Shown: positions 8,425 through 17,176, numbered from the stretch's first letter. The stretch is DNA of 64,000 nucleotides from Amycolatopsis lurida (GCF_900105055.1 NZ_FNTA01000004.1:6913501-6977500), one strand, 5' to 3'. Notes: generated by a model from the letters alone, not told the origin. Translations and numbers: made by a program.

Positions 8425-10500
8425 TCAGCCGACGGACATGAACACGAGGATTTCGTGCGTGCCGGCGTTCCAGGTCATGTAGCCGTGCTCGAAATTGCTC
8501 TGGCGGCCGATGGGGATGGTGAACTCGTCGCTGGTCGGGAAACCGAGCCTGCCGTTTTCCGCGCCGAGTGAATTCCACCGGTCGCGAATGGAGCCCATCA
8601 CGAATTTGGCTCCGGTCGACGGCGTCCAGTAGATCGCCATGTTGTGGCCGTGGAAGTTGATCATCGACCGGTTGGCCCCGTTGAGCTGGTTGGTACTCGG
8701 CAGCAGCCACTTGTGCCCGCCGAGGCTCAGGTACCGGGTGAGGATCTCGCCGTTGATGAACTTCGCGCCGGTCTCCGGGCCCCAGTACAGGCGGCCGTTG
8801 GTGAATTCGCGGAACCGGACACCCGCGTCGTGAATTTCCGCCGCCTTCGGATTACCGGCGAGCCCGCGCAGGCCGTCGTTGTTGAACCAGTCCAGCATCA
8901 GCGGCGTCGACACCTCCGGATTCGGTGCGACCACCCGCCAGTGCGAGTCCTCGACGAAGAGCCGGTCCGTGTCGAACCAGTTCCCGCCACCCTGCTGGGC
9001 GATCCAGAGCTGCGCGTCGATATGCCGCATGATCCGGCCGGGGTGCGCCTTCGACTCCAGCTGGACCTCGCCGCCGTTGCGCCGCGGGCACCAGGTGGCG
9101 TCCTTCTTGAACTGGTCGGTGCCGTCGTTGCCGTGCAGTTTGACCCGCAGATCCTGCTGCCGCAGGTAGTTCCCGGCGCGGTCGGTGGACTCCAGGGAGT
9201 AGCACAGCGGATCGGCGAGCCCGCTCGCCACCTTCCAGGTCGCGTTCGGCAACGGCTTGGTTCCGTCGGTGCCGGGGTTCCCGGTGGTGATCCACGCGTC
9301 GCCCCCGCCGGTGTGGACGTGCCAGCCCCGGACGCCGGGGGTGTAGGTCCCGAACGACTGGGTCAGCACCTCGTACTGGCCCGTGCGCAGGAACGTGATC
9401 ACCGCGTCGCGGTTGCCCGCCAGCGCCACGTTGGCCGCCGCGACCAGCCGCGGCCGGAGCCCGCTGTTCTCCGCGCGGACCTTGAGCTGCCGGACGGCGT
9501 CCCGGTTGGCCTGGTCTTCCTGCGCTTCACGGCGGGCCTTGTCCCGCCCGGCCGCCGCCTTGAGCCCGGTGTCGATGAACGCCTTCCACGCCGCCGGGTC
9601 CGTGCTGCGGGAGGCGCGCTCGGCCGCGTCCTTGACCTCGATGTTCGCCGGGTTGGCCAGTTCGGGCAGCCGCAGCAGCTCGCGGACGAAGACGTCGTCC
9701 TCGGCGTCCAGCCAGACGTTCTGGAAGGGGGCCGGGATCTCGGCGACGGCGGTGCGCCGCTTGATGTCACGCTCTTCCCGGGCCGCCTTCTCGGCGTTCT
9801 CCTGCCGGAGGCGTTCCAGGTGTTCGATGATGTCCTGTTCGGCGAGGTCGAGGATGGTGACCTCGATGAAGGTTTTCCAAACGGCGGCGTCGCCCTTGTA
9901 CGCGGCCATCGCACCGCTCTGGACCTTGGAGCCGCTCTTGGCCCGGCTGGCGACCTGGAAGACGAAGTTCCGGTCGGTGAGGTCGAGCAGCACGGGGTCC
10001 AGCGGGATGATGCGGGCGTTCTCCAGCGCCTTCATCCGCGCGCCGATCCGGTCCCGCCGTTCGATGTCGCGGAGGATCTTCTCGTCGTGATCGCGCTGGA
10101 CGAATTCGTGGATACCGGTCCGGATGAACGCCGAGGCGTCGGCGACGGTGAGACCGTAGATCCGAGACGCTTCCGCCTTGGTGCGGGGGAAGGCGTCGAT
10201 GCTGATCTTCTCGTAGACCTTGAAGACGAAGTTCTTGTCGGACAGCCTCAGCCAATCGTCGGTCGCCTCACCGACTTCGATGGCCTCCACGGCCAGCACC
10301 TTGTCCCGCTGTGACGCCGGGGGAACCGTGGTCGACTCGAGGTCGGGTTCCGCGGTGGGCACGGCGGGCGGCACACCCTGGCCGGGTGGTGTTTCGGCCG
10401 CACCCGCCGGTGCGCCCACCAGCCCGGCGAACACGGCGGCGACGGCGGCCACCACGATGCCACGGCTGAGCCATGGCCTTGACATGGACGTTCTTCGCAT
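8425..10500 (-). CDS. Secreted ALF-repeat protein with AbfB-like and LGFP-like modules, paralogue
   Basis: The 691-residue product has the same architecture as its downstream neighbour: a signal peptide (MSRPWLSRGIVVAAVAAVFA and on), ALF-type repeats, an AbfB-like trefoil (CYSLESTDRAGNYLRQQDLR, ESKAHPGRIMRHIDAQLW), and LGFP-like repeats ending LGFPTSDEFTIP. The N-terminal repeat block matches the neighbour closely (IEVGEATDDWLRLSDKNFVF against IEVGEATKEWREATDMNFVF). The two therefore arose by tandem duplication and have diverged. The first residues, MRRTSM, could be by-passed for the ATG six codons later. The gene is spaced 85 bases from the next gene in the same direction. It has no catalytic motif; a wall-binding structural role is inferred. 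Confidence 0.8.
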   Translation of the reverse strand: MRRTSMSRPWLSRGIVVAAVAAVFAGLVGAPAGAAETPPGQGVPPAVPTAEPDLESTTVPPASQRDKVLAVEAIEVGEATDDWLRLSDKNFVFKVYEKISIDAFPRTKAEASRIYGLTVADASAFIRTGIHEFVQRDHDEKILRDIERRDRIGARMKALENARIIPLDPVLLDLTDRNFVFQVASRAKSGSKVQSGAMAAYKGDAAVWKTFIEVTILDLAEQDIIEHLERLRQENAEKAAREERDIKRRTAVAEIPAPFQNVWLDAEDDVFVRELLRLPELANPANIEVKDAAERASRSTDPAAWKAFIDTGLKAAAGRDKARREAQEDQANRDAVRQLKVRAENSGLRPRLVAAANVALAGNRDAVITFLRTGQYEVLTQSFGTYTPGVRGWHVHTGGGDAWITTGNPGTDGTKPLPNATWKVASGLADPLCYSLESTDRAGNYLRQQDLRVKLHGNDGTDQFKKDATWCPRRNGGEVQLESKAHPGRIMRHIDAQLWIAQQGGGNWFDTDRLFVEDSHWRVVAPNPEVSTPLMLDWFNNDGLRGLAGNPKAAEIHDAGVRFREFTNGRLYWGPETGAKFINGEILTRYLSLGGHKWLLPSTNQLNGANRSMINFHGHNMAIYWTPSTGAKFVMGSIRDRWNSLGAENGRLGFPTSDEFTIPIGRQSNFEHGYMTWNAGTHEILVFMSVG

Positions 10501-10557
10501 ACCCCAGTCACCTATTCTCGAGAGGAAGCCGCCGCGGGAAACCGGACGGCGGGATGA

Positions 10558-11643
10558 TCAGCTCGGGTTCTTGATCCGCTGCTCGCCTTCGAGGGCCTTC
10601 CGCAGCAAGGACTCCCAGTACTCGACGTTTTCGCCGGAGAGGGACCGGTTGTCCGTCCAGTCCCCTTCGACCGTCCTCGCGGGGTCGATGATCGCTTTCC
10701 AGTTGGGGTTCTGGGCGGCCTGCTGCGCGGCGAGCAGGATGGCGTGCCAGGTTTCCGCCTGCCGCTGGGCGAAGTCCCTCGCCTCTTCCCATTTCGACCG
10801 CACCGGCGAAACCTCGGTGCCGACCTTGCGCCAGGCGGCCGCGGCTTGGTCGCGGGCCTCCTTGCCTGCTTCGCCTTCGATTTCCCGTGCGGCCTTTTCG
10901 GCGGCTTCGGCGTCGACGATCAGCTGGGTGATCGTCAGTTGCCACTGGCGGTTCTGGCGCAGCATCTCTTCGCGGAAGGTCTCGATGTCCAGCCGCGCGC
11001 CCTGTGCCCAGCCCCAGGCGAAGAAATCGGTCAGGTCGTCGTCGGTCGATCCCTCGCGGACCGCGTAGGCCGCGGCGAATCTCACCTGGGTGCCCGGATC
11101 CCGCTCGGCGAGCATCCGCACGTATCGGCGGTCCTCCTCGACGAGGGCACGTTTCTGCTCGCCGAGGTCGGCGCGGAACTTCTGATCCCGCGCCTTCGCG
11201 GCTTCGTAGCCGCCGCCGTGACAGAACTGTTCCCGTTTGGCCGCGGTCGCCGTCAAATGGTGGTTCGCCGCGTCGTGGACCTCCGGCGAGTAGGCCCGGA
11301 GATGGGTCTCCAGCAGTCGCCGGAGGAATCGCTTGTTGCCTTCGTCGCGGTTGAGCGCTCGCTGTGTCGCGTATTCGAGCCCGCCGCCGGGATAGCGGAG
11401 GAACTCGATGGACGCCGCCTCCGGGTCTTCGCTGAGCAGAGCGATCCACGCGTCCGTCTTCACCGTGCTGTGGACGCTGTATCTGGCGTGGGTCAGGACC
11501 TCCCAACGGGCGATCTCACCGGGTGTCATCGCCGCGGCCGTGGCGTGCACTCCGGTTTCGGCGGCGAGCCCCGCCGGAACGGCGATCGTCCCGGAGAACA
11601 ACGCCGCGGCGCAAAGCGCGCAGGACAAAATACGCTTGTACAC
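10558..11643 (-). CDS. Secreted ALF-repeat protein, first gene of the cluster
   Basis: The product has 361 residues. A signal peptide (MYKRILSCALCAAALFSGTI, cleavage near GLAAE at 29) is followed by a mature part made of alpha-helical ALF-type repeats, such as SIEFLRYPGGGLEYATQRAL and FLRRLLETHLRAYSPEVHDA. The C-terminal half is charged and helical with several Trp residues, and there is no recognisable catalytic domain. It lacks the AbfB and LGFP modules of the next two genes. As the promoter-proximal member of a co-directional set ending in the deaminase toxin, it may be an accessory or delivery partner; that is inference. The region upstream is gene-free for more than 400 bases and should hold the cluster promoter. 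Confidence 0.7.
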   Translation of the reverse strand: MYKRILSCALCAAALFSGTIAVPAGLAAETGVHATAAAMTPGEIARWEVLTHARYSVHSTVKTDAWIALLSEDPEAASIEFLRYPGGGLEYATQRALNRDEGNKRFLRRLLETHLRAYSPEVHDAANHHLTATAAKREQFCHGGGYEAAKARDQKFRADLGEQKRALVEEDRRYVRMLAERDPGTQVRFAAAYAVREGSTDDDLTDFFAWGWAQGARLDIETFREEMLRQNRQWQLTITQLIVDAEAAEKAAREIEGEAGKEARDQAAAAWRKVGTEVSPVRSKWEEARDFAQRQAETWHAILLAAQQAAQNPNWKAIIDPARTVEGDWTDNRSLSGENVEYWESLLRKALEGEQRIKNPS

Positions 11644-12061
11644 TCCAAGCCCCCAGTCAGCTTCGGTGCAGGTTGAATTAACGGGGACCCTTCCCGGACG
11701 GCGCCGGGAAAGGTGTCGGTGGCAACGGCGTCCGGAATCGGGACCGGAGCCGGCGATGAATTCGAAGTTCTTCGAATCCTTGTCGGGAAAATGCCCGCGC
11801 TTACCCGGCGACTATTTCAGTCACCGAGAAAGGCTTCGTCAGTGGCCGCGTACCCGGCGGCTTCGGTGATGGATCGGCAAGCCGCTCCCGCCGACGGGCG
11901 GTGCGGTGGCTCGCGTGGAGTGAATATGGCGGCGATCGCCGCGATCCCATGACGGATCGATCATCGGTACGTACCCCGGAATCCCCAGTACCGGAATTCC
12001 CCCAGTGAAATTCCGATTCTGATCCCACCTAACCGCGACTGGCCGGTTCGCGCAAGATGCA
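11644..12061. other. Gene-free region upstream of the ALF cluster
   Basis: About 420 bases carry no convincing coding frame on either strand. The part next to 11643 should contain the promoter of the ALF-repeat cluster. I see no clear operator or repeat. Base composition drops somewhat below that of the neighbouring genes. Confidence 0.4.
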
Positions 12062-12090
12062 CCCCGCTGGTGAAAAAGTCACCGGCGGGG
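12062..12090. terminator. Hairpin after the Lrp-like gene
   Basis: The arms CCCCGCTGGTGA and TCACCGGCGGGG pair with one mismatch around an AAAAG loop. The hairpin lies 19 bases beyond the stop of the minus-strand gene at 12109. A T/A-rich run adjoins it on the plus strand (TTCTTGTTTTTCCTC). Confidence 0.6.
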
Positions 12091-12108
12091 CGGGATTCTT
12101 GTTTTTCC

Positions 12109-12393
12109 TCAAGCTCCTTCGACGCCGATGTCGAACGCGGACTCGCTGTCCGCCTTCGAGTAGGAGCGGAACGCGATATGCGTGACCGTGCTCAGCACGC
12201 CGGGGACCTTGCCGATCTTCGCCGGGATCAGATCCGCGAGGTCCTCGTGGGCCGCGACGCGGACCGAGGCGATCAGATCGACATCGCCCGCACAGGAATA
12301 GACCTCGCGGACGCCCTCGATGTCCGCAATCGCCTGCGCCGCCTCGGGGATGGCATCGGCCTCGACCTGGATCAGCACGATCGCCGTGATCAA
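12109..12393 (-). CDS. Lrp/AsnC ligand-binding (RAM) domain protein without DNA-binding domain
   Basis: The 94-residue product starts with TTG: AGGAGG lies 6 bases upstream, and no other good start fits. It consists of a single RAM fold: the strand ITAIVLIQVEADAIPEAAQA, a helix, then the ligand-loop segment EGVREVYSCAGDVDLIASVR and the helix ADLIPAKIGKVPGV. There is no helix-turn-helix. Stand-alone RAM proteins of this size are common in actinobacteria. They may oligomerise with Lrp regulators or sense amino acids; neither can be settled here. The gene sits 38 bases downstream of the exonuclease/GIY-YIG gene in the same direction, so it may be co-transcribed with it. Confidence 0.85.
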   Translation of the reverse strand: MITAIVLIQVEADAIPEAAQAIADIEGVREVYSCAGDVDLIASVRVAAHEDLADLIPAKIGKVPGVLSTVTHIAFRSYSKADSESAFDIGVEGA

Positions 12394-12431
12394 AGGGGTC
12401 CTCCTACGTCGGTGAATCCGGTGCCGGAATC

Positions 12432-14150
12432 CTAGCCCGCCACTCGTTCCAGCGCCGTCGCGCTCGCCGCCAGGTCGAGCCATTCCTGCCAGCCGCCCGC
12501 TGCGGCGGGCTCCGCCCAGGGATGCGTCGTGCGCACGAGCCGGACGCCAGGGCGGGTCAGCCAGCGCAGCAGGATGCCGATCTCCTCCGGGAGCGCGCCG
12601 AACAGCGGGCCGGGCCCCGGGATCACCGTCTCCGCGGACGCCACGAGCATCTCGACGACCGGCATCGGCGGCACCCCGCGCCGCGCGACCCCCGCCGACG
12701 CGAGTCGGCCGTGCCGGATCACCGCCAGTTCCCAGCCGCCGTTCCCGTCCGGCCCGGCGGCGATCAGCTCCGGGATACCGGCCAGCGCCGACTGCCGGTG
12801 CGCCCGGCCGACCGCGCGGATCAGCCCGGCCAGCTGATCGCGATGCTGGGCGGCCTGTTCGTAGTGCTCGGCCGCGGACAGCCGGGCCAGCTGATCGGCG
12901 GCGGCCCGCAGCGGGCGTCCGTCCGTCCCGGCGATGAGCCCGGACACCGCCAGCACGCTCGGCCGGTACGCCTCGACCGTCTGCTTCCCGGCGCACGGCG
13001 CCCCGCAACGCCCGAGCTCGGCGAGGACACAGGGCGTCCCGTTCGGCGCGGTGGCCGAGATGCGCTGGGTGCACGTCCGCAGGCCCGAGGCGCCGGCGAG
13101 GGTGTCCGCGGCGGTCCGGGCGTCGGTCTGGGTGCGAAAGGGCCCCAGCATCCCGTCTCGCGGCATGCGGACCACCGACAGGCGAGGGAACGCCTCCTCG
13201 GTCAACGCGACCCACCACGCGTGCCGTGGGTTCTTGGAACGGCGGTTGTACATCGGGCGGTGGGCGGCGATCAGCCGCAGCTCCCGGACGGCCGCTTCCA
13301 GCGCGTGCGCGCATTCGACCGCGTCGACCCGTTCGGCCAGCGCGACCATCTCCCTGATCCGGCCCCGGCTTTCCGAACCGGTGAAGTACTGCCGCACCCG
13401 GCGCCGCAGATCGGACGACGTCCCGACATAGAGGACCTCGTCGCTCGGGCCGCGGAACAGGTAGACGCCGGGCCTCGACGGCAGGTGCTCGGCCAGCGAG
13501 CGTTTGCGTCGCTGGGCGGAGGTCACCTCGGGCAGGTAGTCCAGCAGCTCCTCGAGGGTGTGGACGCCGAGGTTGCCCACTCGTTCCAGCAGGGCGTGCA
13601 GGACGTCGACGGTGGCGCGTGCGTCCGCGAGCGCGCGGTGGTTCGGCGTCGTGCGCGCGCCGAACAACGCGGCCAGCGCGGAAAGCCGGTAGCTGGGCGT
13701 CTCGTCGCGGGAGATGACCCGGCGGGCGAGCCGGACAGTGCAGACGACGGCCGTCTTCGGCCAGTGGTAGCCGTGGCCTTCGCAGGCCGCGCGCATGAAG
13801 CCGGTGTCGAAGGCGGCGTTGTGCGCGACGAGCACGGCACCGGAGATGAACTCGAGGAACGCGGGCAGCACCCGCTCGATGCGGGGAGCGTCGTAGACCA
13901 TCGCGCCGGTGATGCCGGTGAGCTCGACGATCTGCGGCGGGATCGGCATCCCCGGATTGACGAAGGTGGCGAATTCGCCGACGACCTCGCCGGCGCGGAT
14001 CTTGACCGCCCCGATCTCGGTGATCCCGTCCGGACCGGGTTTCGTCCCCGTGGTCTCCAGGTCGAATACGACGAAAGTGATATCCCGCAAAGGAGTTCCC
14101 AGCTCGTCGAAGGCGAGTTGCGCCGCGCCGGGCCGCCGTCCGGTGTCCAT
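12432..14150 (-). CDS. DEDDh exonuclease fused to GIY-YIG (UvrC-like) nuclease domain
   Basis: The 572-residue product joins two DNA repair modules. Residues about 25-190 are a DEDDh 3'-5' exonuclease of the DnaQ type: FDLETTG (DxE), LVAHNAAFD and HRALADARAT supply the acidic and histidine residues. Residues about 215-300 are a GIY-YIG endonuclease domain (RPGVYLFRG, VLYVGTSSDLRRRVRQYF). The rest resembles the UvrC N-terminal half, with a Cys cluster (CVLAELGRCGAPCAG) and a UvrB-contact-like helical segment (LARLSAAEHYEQAAQHRDQL). The family is conserved in actinobacteria (Rv2191 in M. tuberculosis, at the same map position relative to qcr and pimB). A TACTGT hexamer lies 8 bases before the ATG with no Shine-Dalgarno, which suggests a leaderless mRNA. 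The gene is divergent from the NYN gene. Confidence 0.9.
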   Translation of the reverse strand: MDTGRRPGAAQLAFDELGTPLRDITFVVFDLETTGTKPGPDGITEIGAVKIRAGEVVGEFATFVNPGMPIPPQIVELTGITGAMVYDAPRIERVLPAFLEFISGAVLVAHNAAFDTGFMRAACEGHGYHWPKTAVVCTVRLARRVISRDETPSYRLSALAALFGARTTPNHRALADARATVDVLHALLERVGNLGVHTLEELLDYLPEVTSAQRRKRSLAEHLPSRPGVYLFRGPSDEVLYVGTSSDLRRRVRQYFTGSESRGRIREMVALAERVDAVECAHALEAAVRELRLIAAHRPMYNRRSKNPRHAWWVALTEEAFPRLSVVRMPRDGMLGPFRTQTDARTAADTLAGASGLRTCTQRISATAPNGTPCVLAELGRCGAPCAGKQTVEAYRPSVLAVSGLIAGTDGRPLRAAADQLARLSAAEHYEQAAQHRDQLAGLIRAVGRAHRQSALAGIPELIAAGPDGNGGWELAVIRHGRLASAGVARRGVPPMPVVEMLVASAETVIPGPGPLFGALPEEIGILLRWLTRPGVRLVRTTHPWAEPAAAGGWQEWLDLAASATALERVAG

Positions 14151-14234
14151 GGTCGGGCACAGTAGGGGCGGGCACCGACAATCCCGGGCGTCCCATCCAG
14201 CGCGCCCCGAGGGCATGGGGCCTACGCTGGAGCG

Positions 14235-15623
14235 ATGCAGCCGCAGCCCGCAGTGCCCGAAACGCCCGAGGACGCCACTGGTGGCCCCTCGGGTCTCGTG
14301 GCGTCGGCGGGTGCGCAGGAGACGGCCGACGAGGTGCCCGCCGAAGGCTGGACGGCCTTGCCCGAGACCGTACGTGAGCGGATCGCCGAGCTGGCGGCCG
14401 CCGCCGTCGGCAAGCTGCCGGTCGCCGACGTGCCGAGGCAGCTGCGCCCGGTCGCGAAGTTCGCGCCGGCGAAACGCGCCAAACTGGGCGGGACGGCGTT
14501 GCTCGCCGCGCTGGGGGAGTCTTCGCAGTTCCGGGTCGCGGTCACCGAATGGCTGCGTGACCACCGCAAGGACGCCCTGGACCCGAACGCCCCCGATTCC
14601 GTCGCCGCCGCGGCCGCCGCCGTGCTCCTCGGCGAGGCGGGCGCGGCCGGGCGGGTCCGGCTGGTGGCGAAGAACGCCGAGGAGACGGCGTTGCGCGCCG
14701 AACGCGACGCCGCGCTGGCCCGTAACCAGCGGCTGGAGGCCGAGCTGGCCCAGTTGCGCGGAGAGTTGCGCGCGGCCAAGGAGATCGCCAGTGGCGCGCG
14801 GGGAGAACGCGACGCCGAGGTCGAGAAGCTGTTGAAGCGTTTGCGGGAACAAGGTGTCCAGCTGCGCCAGGCGAAGGACGCCGTCGCCGAGGCCCACGCT
14901 CAGCTGGAGAGCGGCGGCGCCGAGAGCGCTGAGGAGATCAAGGCGCTGAAGGCACAGCTGGACCGTGAGAGGCAGCGAGTCGCGGCAGAGCGGGCGCGGG
15001 CCGAGAAGGCCGTCACGGACGCCGAGATCGCCCGTCAGTCCGCCCGTGAGGCGCGTCAGGCCGACGAGGTCAGGCTCGGGCTGCTGCTTGACACGATCGA
15101 AGGCGCCGTCGGCGGGCTGCGCCGGGAACTTTCGGTGAGCGCGCGGGGACAACGGCCGGCGGACATGGTCCGCGGCGCGACGTCGGGTATCGGGGCGGGC
15201 GGCAAGATCCAGGACGTCACGGGGCTCGACCGGCATCTCGCGCTGCCCAACGTGCACCTGATCGTCGACGGCTACAACGTCACGAAGACCGGATATCCGG
15301 AGCTGGCGTTGTCCGACCAGCGAGACCGCCTGATCCACCAGCTCTCCGCGCTCGCCGCGCGGACTTCGGCCGAGGTCACCGTGGTGTTCGACGGCGCCGG
15401 TGTGCTTTCCGTGCCGGCGGCGGTGCCGCGCGGGGTGCGGGTGCTGTTCTCCGAACGCGGCGTCCTCGCGGACGACGTCATCCGGTCCCTGGTCGCGGCG
15501 GAGCCGCCCGGGCGGCCGATGGTGGTCGCGAGCACGGACCGGGCGGTGGCGGACTCGGTGCGGCGCAAGGGCGCGCACCCGGTGCCGTCCGCGGTGCTGG
15601 TTTCACGGCTCAGCCGGGTCTGA
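14235..15623 (+). CDS. NYN-domain (YacP/PIN-like) RNA-binding nuclease with coiled coil
   Basis: The 462-residue product has an Ala-rich N-terminus and a long helical/coiled-coil middle (about 150-290, rich in Glu, Arg and Ala). The C-terminal NYN domain (about 335-460) has the PIN-like acidic residues in LIVDGYNVTK, VVFDGAG, LADDVIRSLV and VVASTDRAVADSV. NYN domains of the YacP class act as ribonucleases in RNA processing or decay. The fusion to a coiled coil is the usual actinobacterial form. TACGCT lies exactly 6 bases before the ATG with no Shine-Dalgarno, as for a leaderless transcript. The gene is divergent from the exonuclease gene (84 bases between starts), and a 46-base palindrome follows the stop. 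Confidence 0.88.
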   Translation: MQPQPAVPETPEDATGGPSGLVASAGAQETADEVPAEGWTALPETVRERIAELAAAAVGKLPVADVPRQLRPVAKFAPAKRAKLGGTALLAALGESSQFRVAVTEWLRDHRKDALDPNAPDSVAAAAAAVLLGEAGAAGRVRLVAKNAEETALRAERDAALARNQRLEAELAQLRGELRAAKEIASGARGERDAEVEKLLKRLREQGVQLRQAKDAVAEAHAQLESGGAESAEEIKALKAQLDRERQRVAAERARAEKAVTDAEIARQSAREARQADEVRLGLLLDTIEGAVGGLRRELSVSARGQRPADMVRGATSGIGAGGKIQDVTGLDRHLALPNVHLIVDGYNVTKTGYPELALSDQRDRLIHQLSALAARTSAEVTVVFDGAGVLSVPAAVPRGVRVLFSERGVLADDVIRSLVAAEPPGRPMVVASTDRAVADSVRRKGAHPVPSAVLVSRLSRV

Positions 15624-15630
15624 GGCGCGT

Positions 15631-15676
15631 CTCGTGAGTGGTAAGGACGGTTCTAACCGTCCTTACCACTCACGAG
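15631..15676. repeat. 46-bp palindrome, copy 1, convergent terminator
   Basis: A perfect inverted repeat with arms beginning CTCGTGAGTGGTAAGGACGG and a two-base loop. It lies between two convergent genes and contains the TGA stop of the minus-strand gene (15670-15672). Identical copies are at 16749-16794 and 62162-62207; a variant with the same ends is at 38626-38675. It probably forms a strong bidirectional terminator. Confidence 0.85.
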
Positions 15677-16662
15677 CACGTCGGACAGGTGATGCGTTCG
15701 GTCGTCGGTCGCCACCCCTCCCGGATGAGGACCACCCGCACCTCGGCCGCGACTTGGCACGGCGAATTCCGGACGTCATGCCAGCCGTAGACCAGACGGG
15801 CCCGGTCGGCGAGTTCGGCCGCGTTGTCCCGCCGCCGATCGCGGAACGCGACGGCGTCCATCGCGTGGGTGGCTCGTCCGTCCAGCCGGACGGTCAGTGC
15901 CGCGCCTCGTGAGTCGTAGGTGACGTCCTCCCACAACGTCTTCCCGTCGACTTCGACCGCTGTCTGCCGGTCACCCGGCGGCAGGCCGTGTCTTTCTTCG
16001 ACCTGTTCCTTGAACTCCACTTCGAGCGCTGACATGAGGCCTCCGGCCACCAGTTCGAGACCTCGCTGGATCTCGGCGCGGAAGCGGAAGGGCGGACGCA
16101 TCGAGACGCAGTCCCGCATCGCGGAGACCGGGACCTTGCTCCGGCTGACGAGGTCGACGACGACGTTCACCGCCTCCCGTGCGCCGGCCTGGGAGACCGC
16201 CAGATCGACGATCGTGTCCGTGCGTTTGGTCCGTGGCGGCCATGCCTCGGCGGCGGAGTACGGAAGCGCTCGCGACCTGTGCACTTTCACCAGTGAAGGC
16301 TGGGAAATCGCGGAACTCGAATAGGGCACGGTGATCTCGATCGGCCCTTCCTCGACCGGCAGGAGACACCATTCCTCAGCCGCGGTGCGATGGCTCAGCA
16401 CCGCGTGCCCGCCTCCGTAGCGGAGCGCGGCATGAATCCTGGCCGATCTCGGGAGAGGACCGGTGAAGGTCGCGTAAACCCGCGGCAGCACACGCTGCCA
16501 GCGTCCTGCCTCCAGGTTCGCGACGATGTCGGCCTTGCTGTGTCCATAGGCCAGCAGCTGGGCTCTGGACACGATGCCGTGCTGTTCCCGCAGCAGAACC
16601 GGCCAGCTGGGTCGTTGTTCGGCCGGAATGGCTTCTTCCGACCAGCGTTTGTGTAGGGGCAC
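15670..16662 (-). CDS. AbiEi-like antitoxin-domain / DUF559 protein, without a toxin partner
   Basis: The 330-residue product opens with a winged-helix-like AbiEi N-terminal region (LLREQHGIVSRAQLLAYGHS and the basic segment VLPRVYATF, about 25-75). The middle recalls AbiEi family proteins (HAVLSHRTAAEEW). The C-terminal 100 residues look like a DUF559/Vsr-type endonuclease-fold domain (residues about 235-310; QTAVEVDGKTLWEDVTYDSR, FRDRRRDNAAELADRARLVY). In type IV toxin-antitoxin systems AbiEi is paired with the nucleotidyltransferase AbiEii, but no such gene is adjacent here. Orphan proteins of this class are widespread in actinobacteria and their function is unknown. The stop codon lies within the palindrome shared with the NYN gene. 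Confidence 0.75.
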   Translation of the reverse strand: MPLHKRWSEEAIPAEQRPSWPVLLREQHGIVSRAQLLAYGHSKADIVANLEAGRWQRVLPRVYATFTGPLPRSARIHAALRYGGGHAVLSHRTAAEEWCLLPVEEGPIEITVPYSSSAISQPSLVKVHRSRALPYSAAEAWPPRTKRTDTIVDLAVSQAGAREAVNVVVDLVSRSKVPVSAMRDCVSMRPPFRFRAEIQRGLELVAGGLMSALEVEFKEQVEERHGLPPGDRQTAVEVDGKTLWEDVTYDSRGAALTVRLDGRATHAMDAVAFRDRRRDNAAELADRARLVYGWHDVRNSPCQVAAEVRVVLIREGWRPTTERITCPTCS

Positions 16663-16748
16663 ACGTCCACGGTGGCCCGGACGGAAGGCCGAAAAGGAGG
16701 TGTGGGTGAAAGTTGTGGATGGCGGGAGCGGTTGTGGACAGCTCGCGT

Positions 16749-16794
16749 CTCGTGAGTGGTAAGGACGGTTCTAACCGTCCTTACCACTCACGAG
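16749..16794. repeat. 46-bp palindrome, copy 2
   Basis: This copy is identical to the element at 15631-15676. Here it stands between the divergent AbiEi-like gene (start 16662) and the small Cys-rich gene (start 16856), so it is not downstream of either. That is an unusual place for a plain terminator. It lies 62 bases upstream of the small gene and could insulate or attenuate its transcription. Confidence 0.85.
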
Positions 16795-16855
16795 GCCGAA
16801 ACTGTCGGTGGTCGCTCTTAATGTGCACCTCACCACTGAAAGTGAGGAGCCCCAG

Positions 16856-17098
16856 ATGCCCGACAAGGCCATCGCCGACATAGCGGACATAGAGACGCTC
16901 GTCATCGATTGCGACCGGTGCGCGGTCCGCGGTGACGCATGTCATGACTGTGTCGTCAGCGTCCTCCTCGGCGCGCCACCGGCGCTCGAATGGGACGCCG
17001 ACGAACGAAGAGCGATCGACGCGCTCGCGGAAGCGGGGATGGTCCCGCGCCTCCGGATGGTCGCGGTCGTGGAGCAGGAGCGCCGGAAAACCGCCTGA
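16856..17098 (+). CDS. Small Cys-rich conserved actinobacterial protein
   Basis: The product has 80 residues. The ATG at 16856 is preferred because GAGGAG lies 10 bases upstream. An in-frame upstream start would add 16 residues. The core has two CxxC pairs (CDRCAVRGDACHDC), followed by a short helical tail (DADERRAIDALAEAGMVP). The Cys pattern suggests a structural zinc or a redox pair. Proteins of this size and pattern are annotated only as conserved hypothetical in actinobacteria. It lies next to the NlpC/P60 and PimB genes. I cannot assign a function. Confidence 0.7.
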   Translation: MPDKAIADIADIETLVIDCDRCAVRGDACHDCVVSVLLGAPPALEWDADERRAIDALAEAGMVPRLRMVAVVEQERRKTA

Positions 17099-17176
17099 GA
17101 CACGCCACTACCGGGGCATTCGGCGAGTGGTCGATACGATCGGGTGAACGGTAGGTAGTCGTGACAGGTCCCAGCA

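Noticed and set aside
11713..11952. Small plus-strand frame in the gene-free region
   Set aside because: No ribosome site, no recognisable fold and an unusual composition; it is not supported as a gene.
12109..14196. A 695-codon minus-strand frame that would fuse the Lrp-like protein to the exonuclease region
   Set aside because: Only the last 94 residues look like a protein (RAM domain). The upstream part is the wrong frame of the exonuclease gene, and a TTG with AGGAGG marks the true start.
15670..16662. A complete AbiE type IV toxin-antitoxin system
   Set aside because: Only the AbiEi-like gene is present. No nucleotidyltransferase (AbiEii) with a GSxxxxD motif lies on either side.
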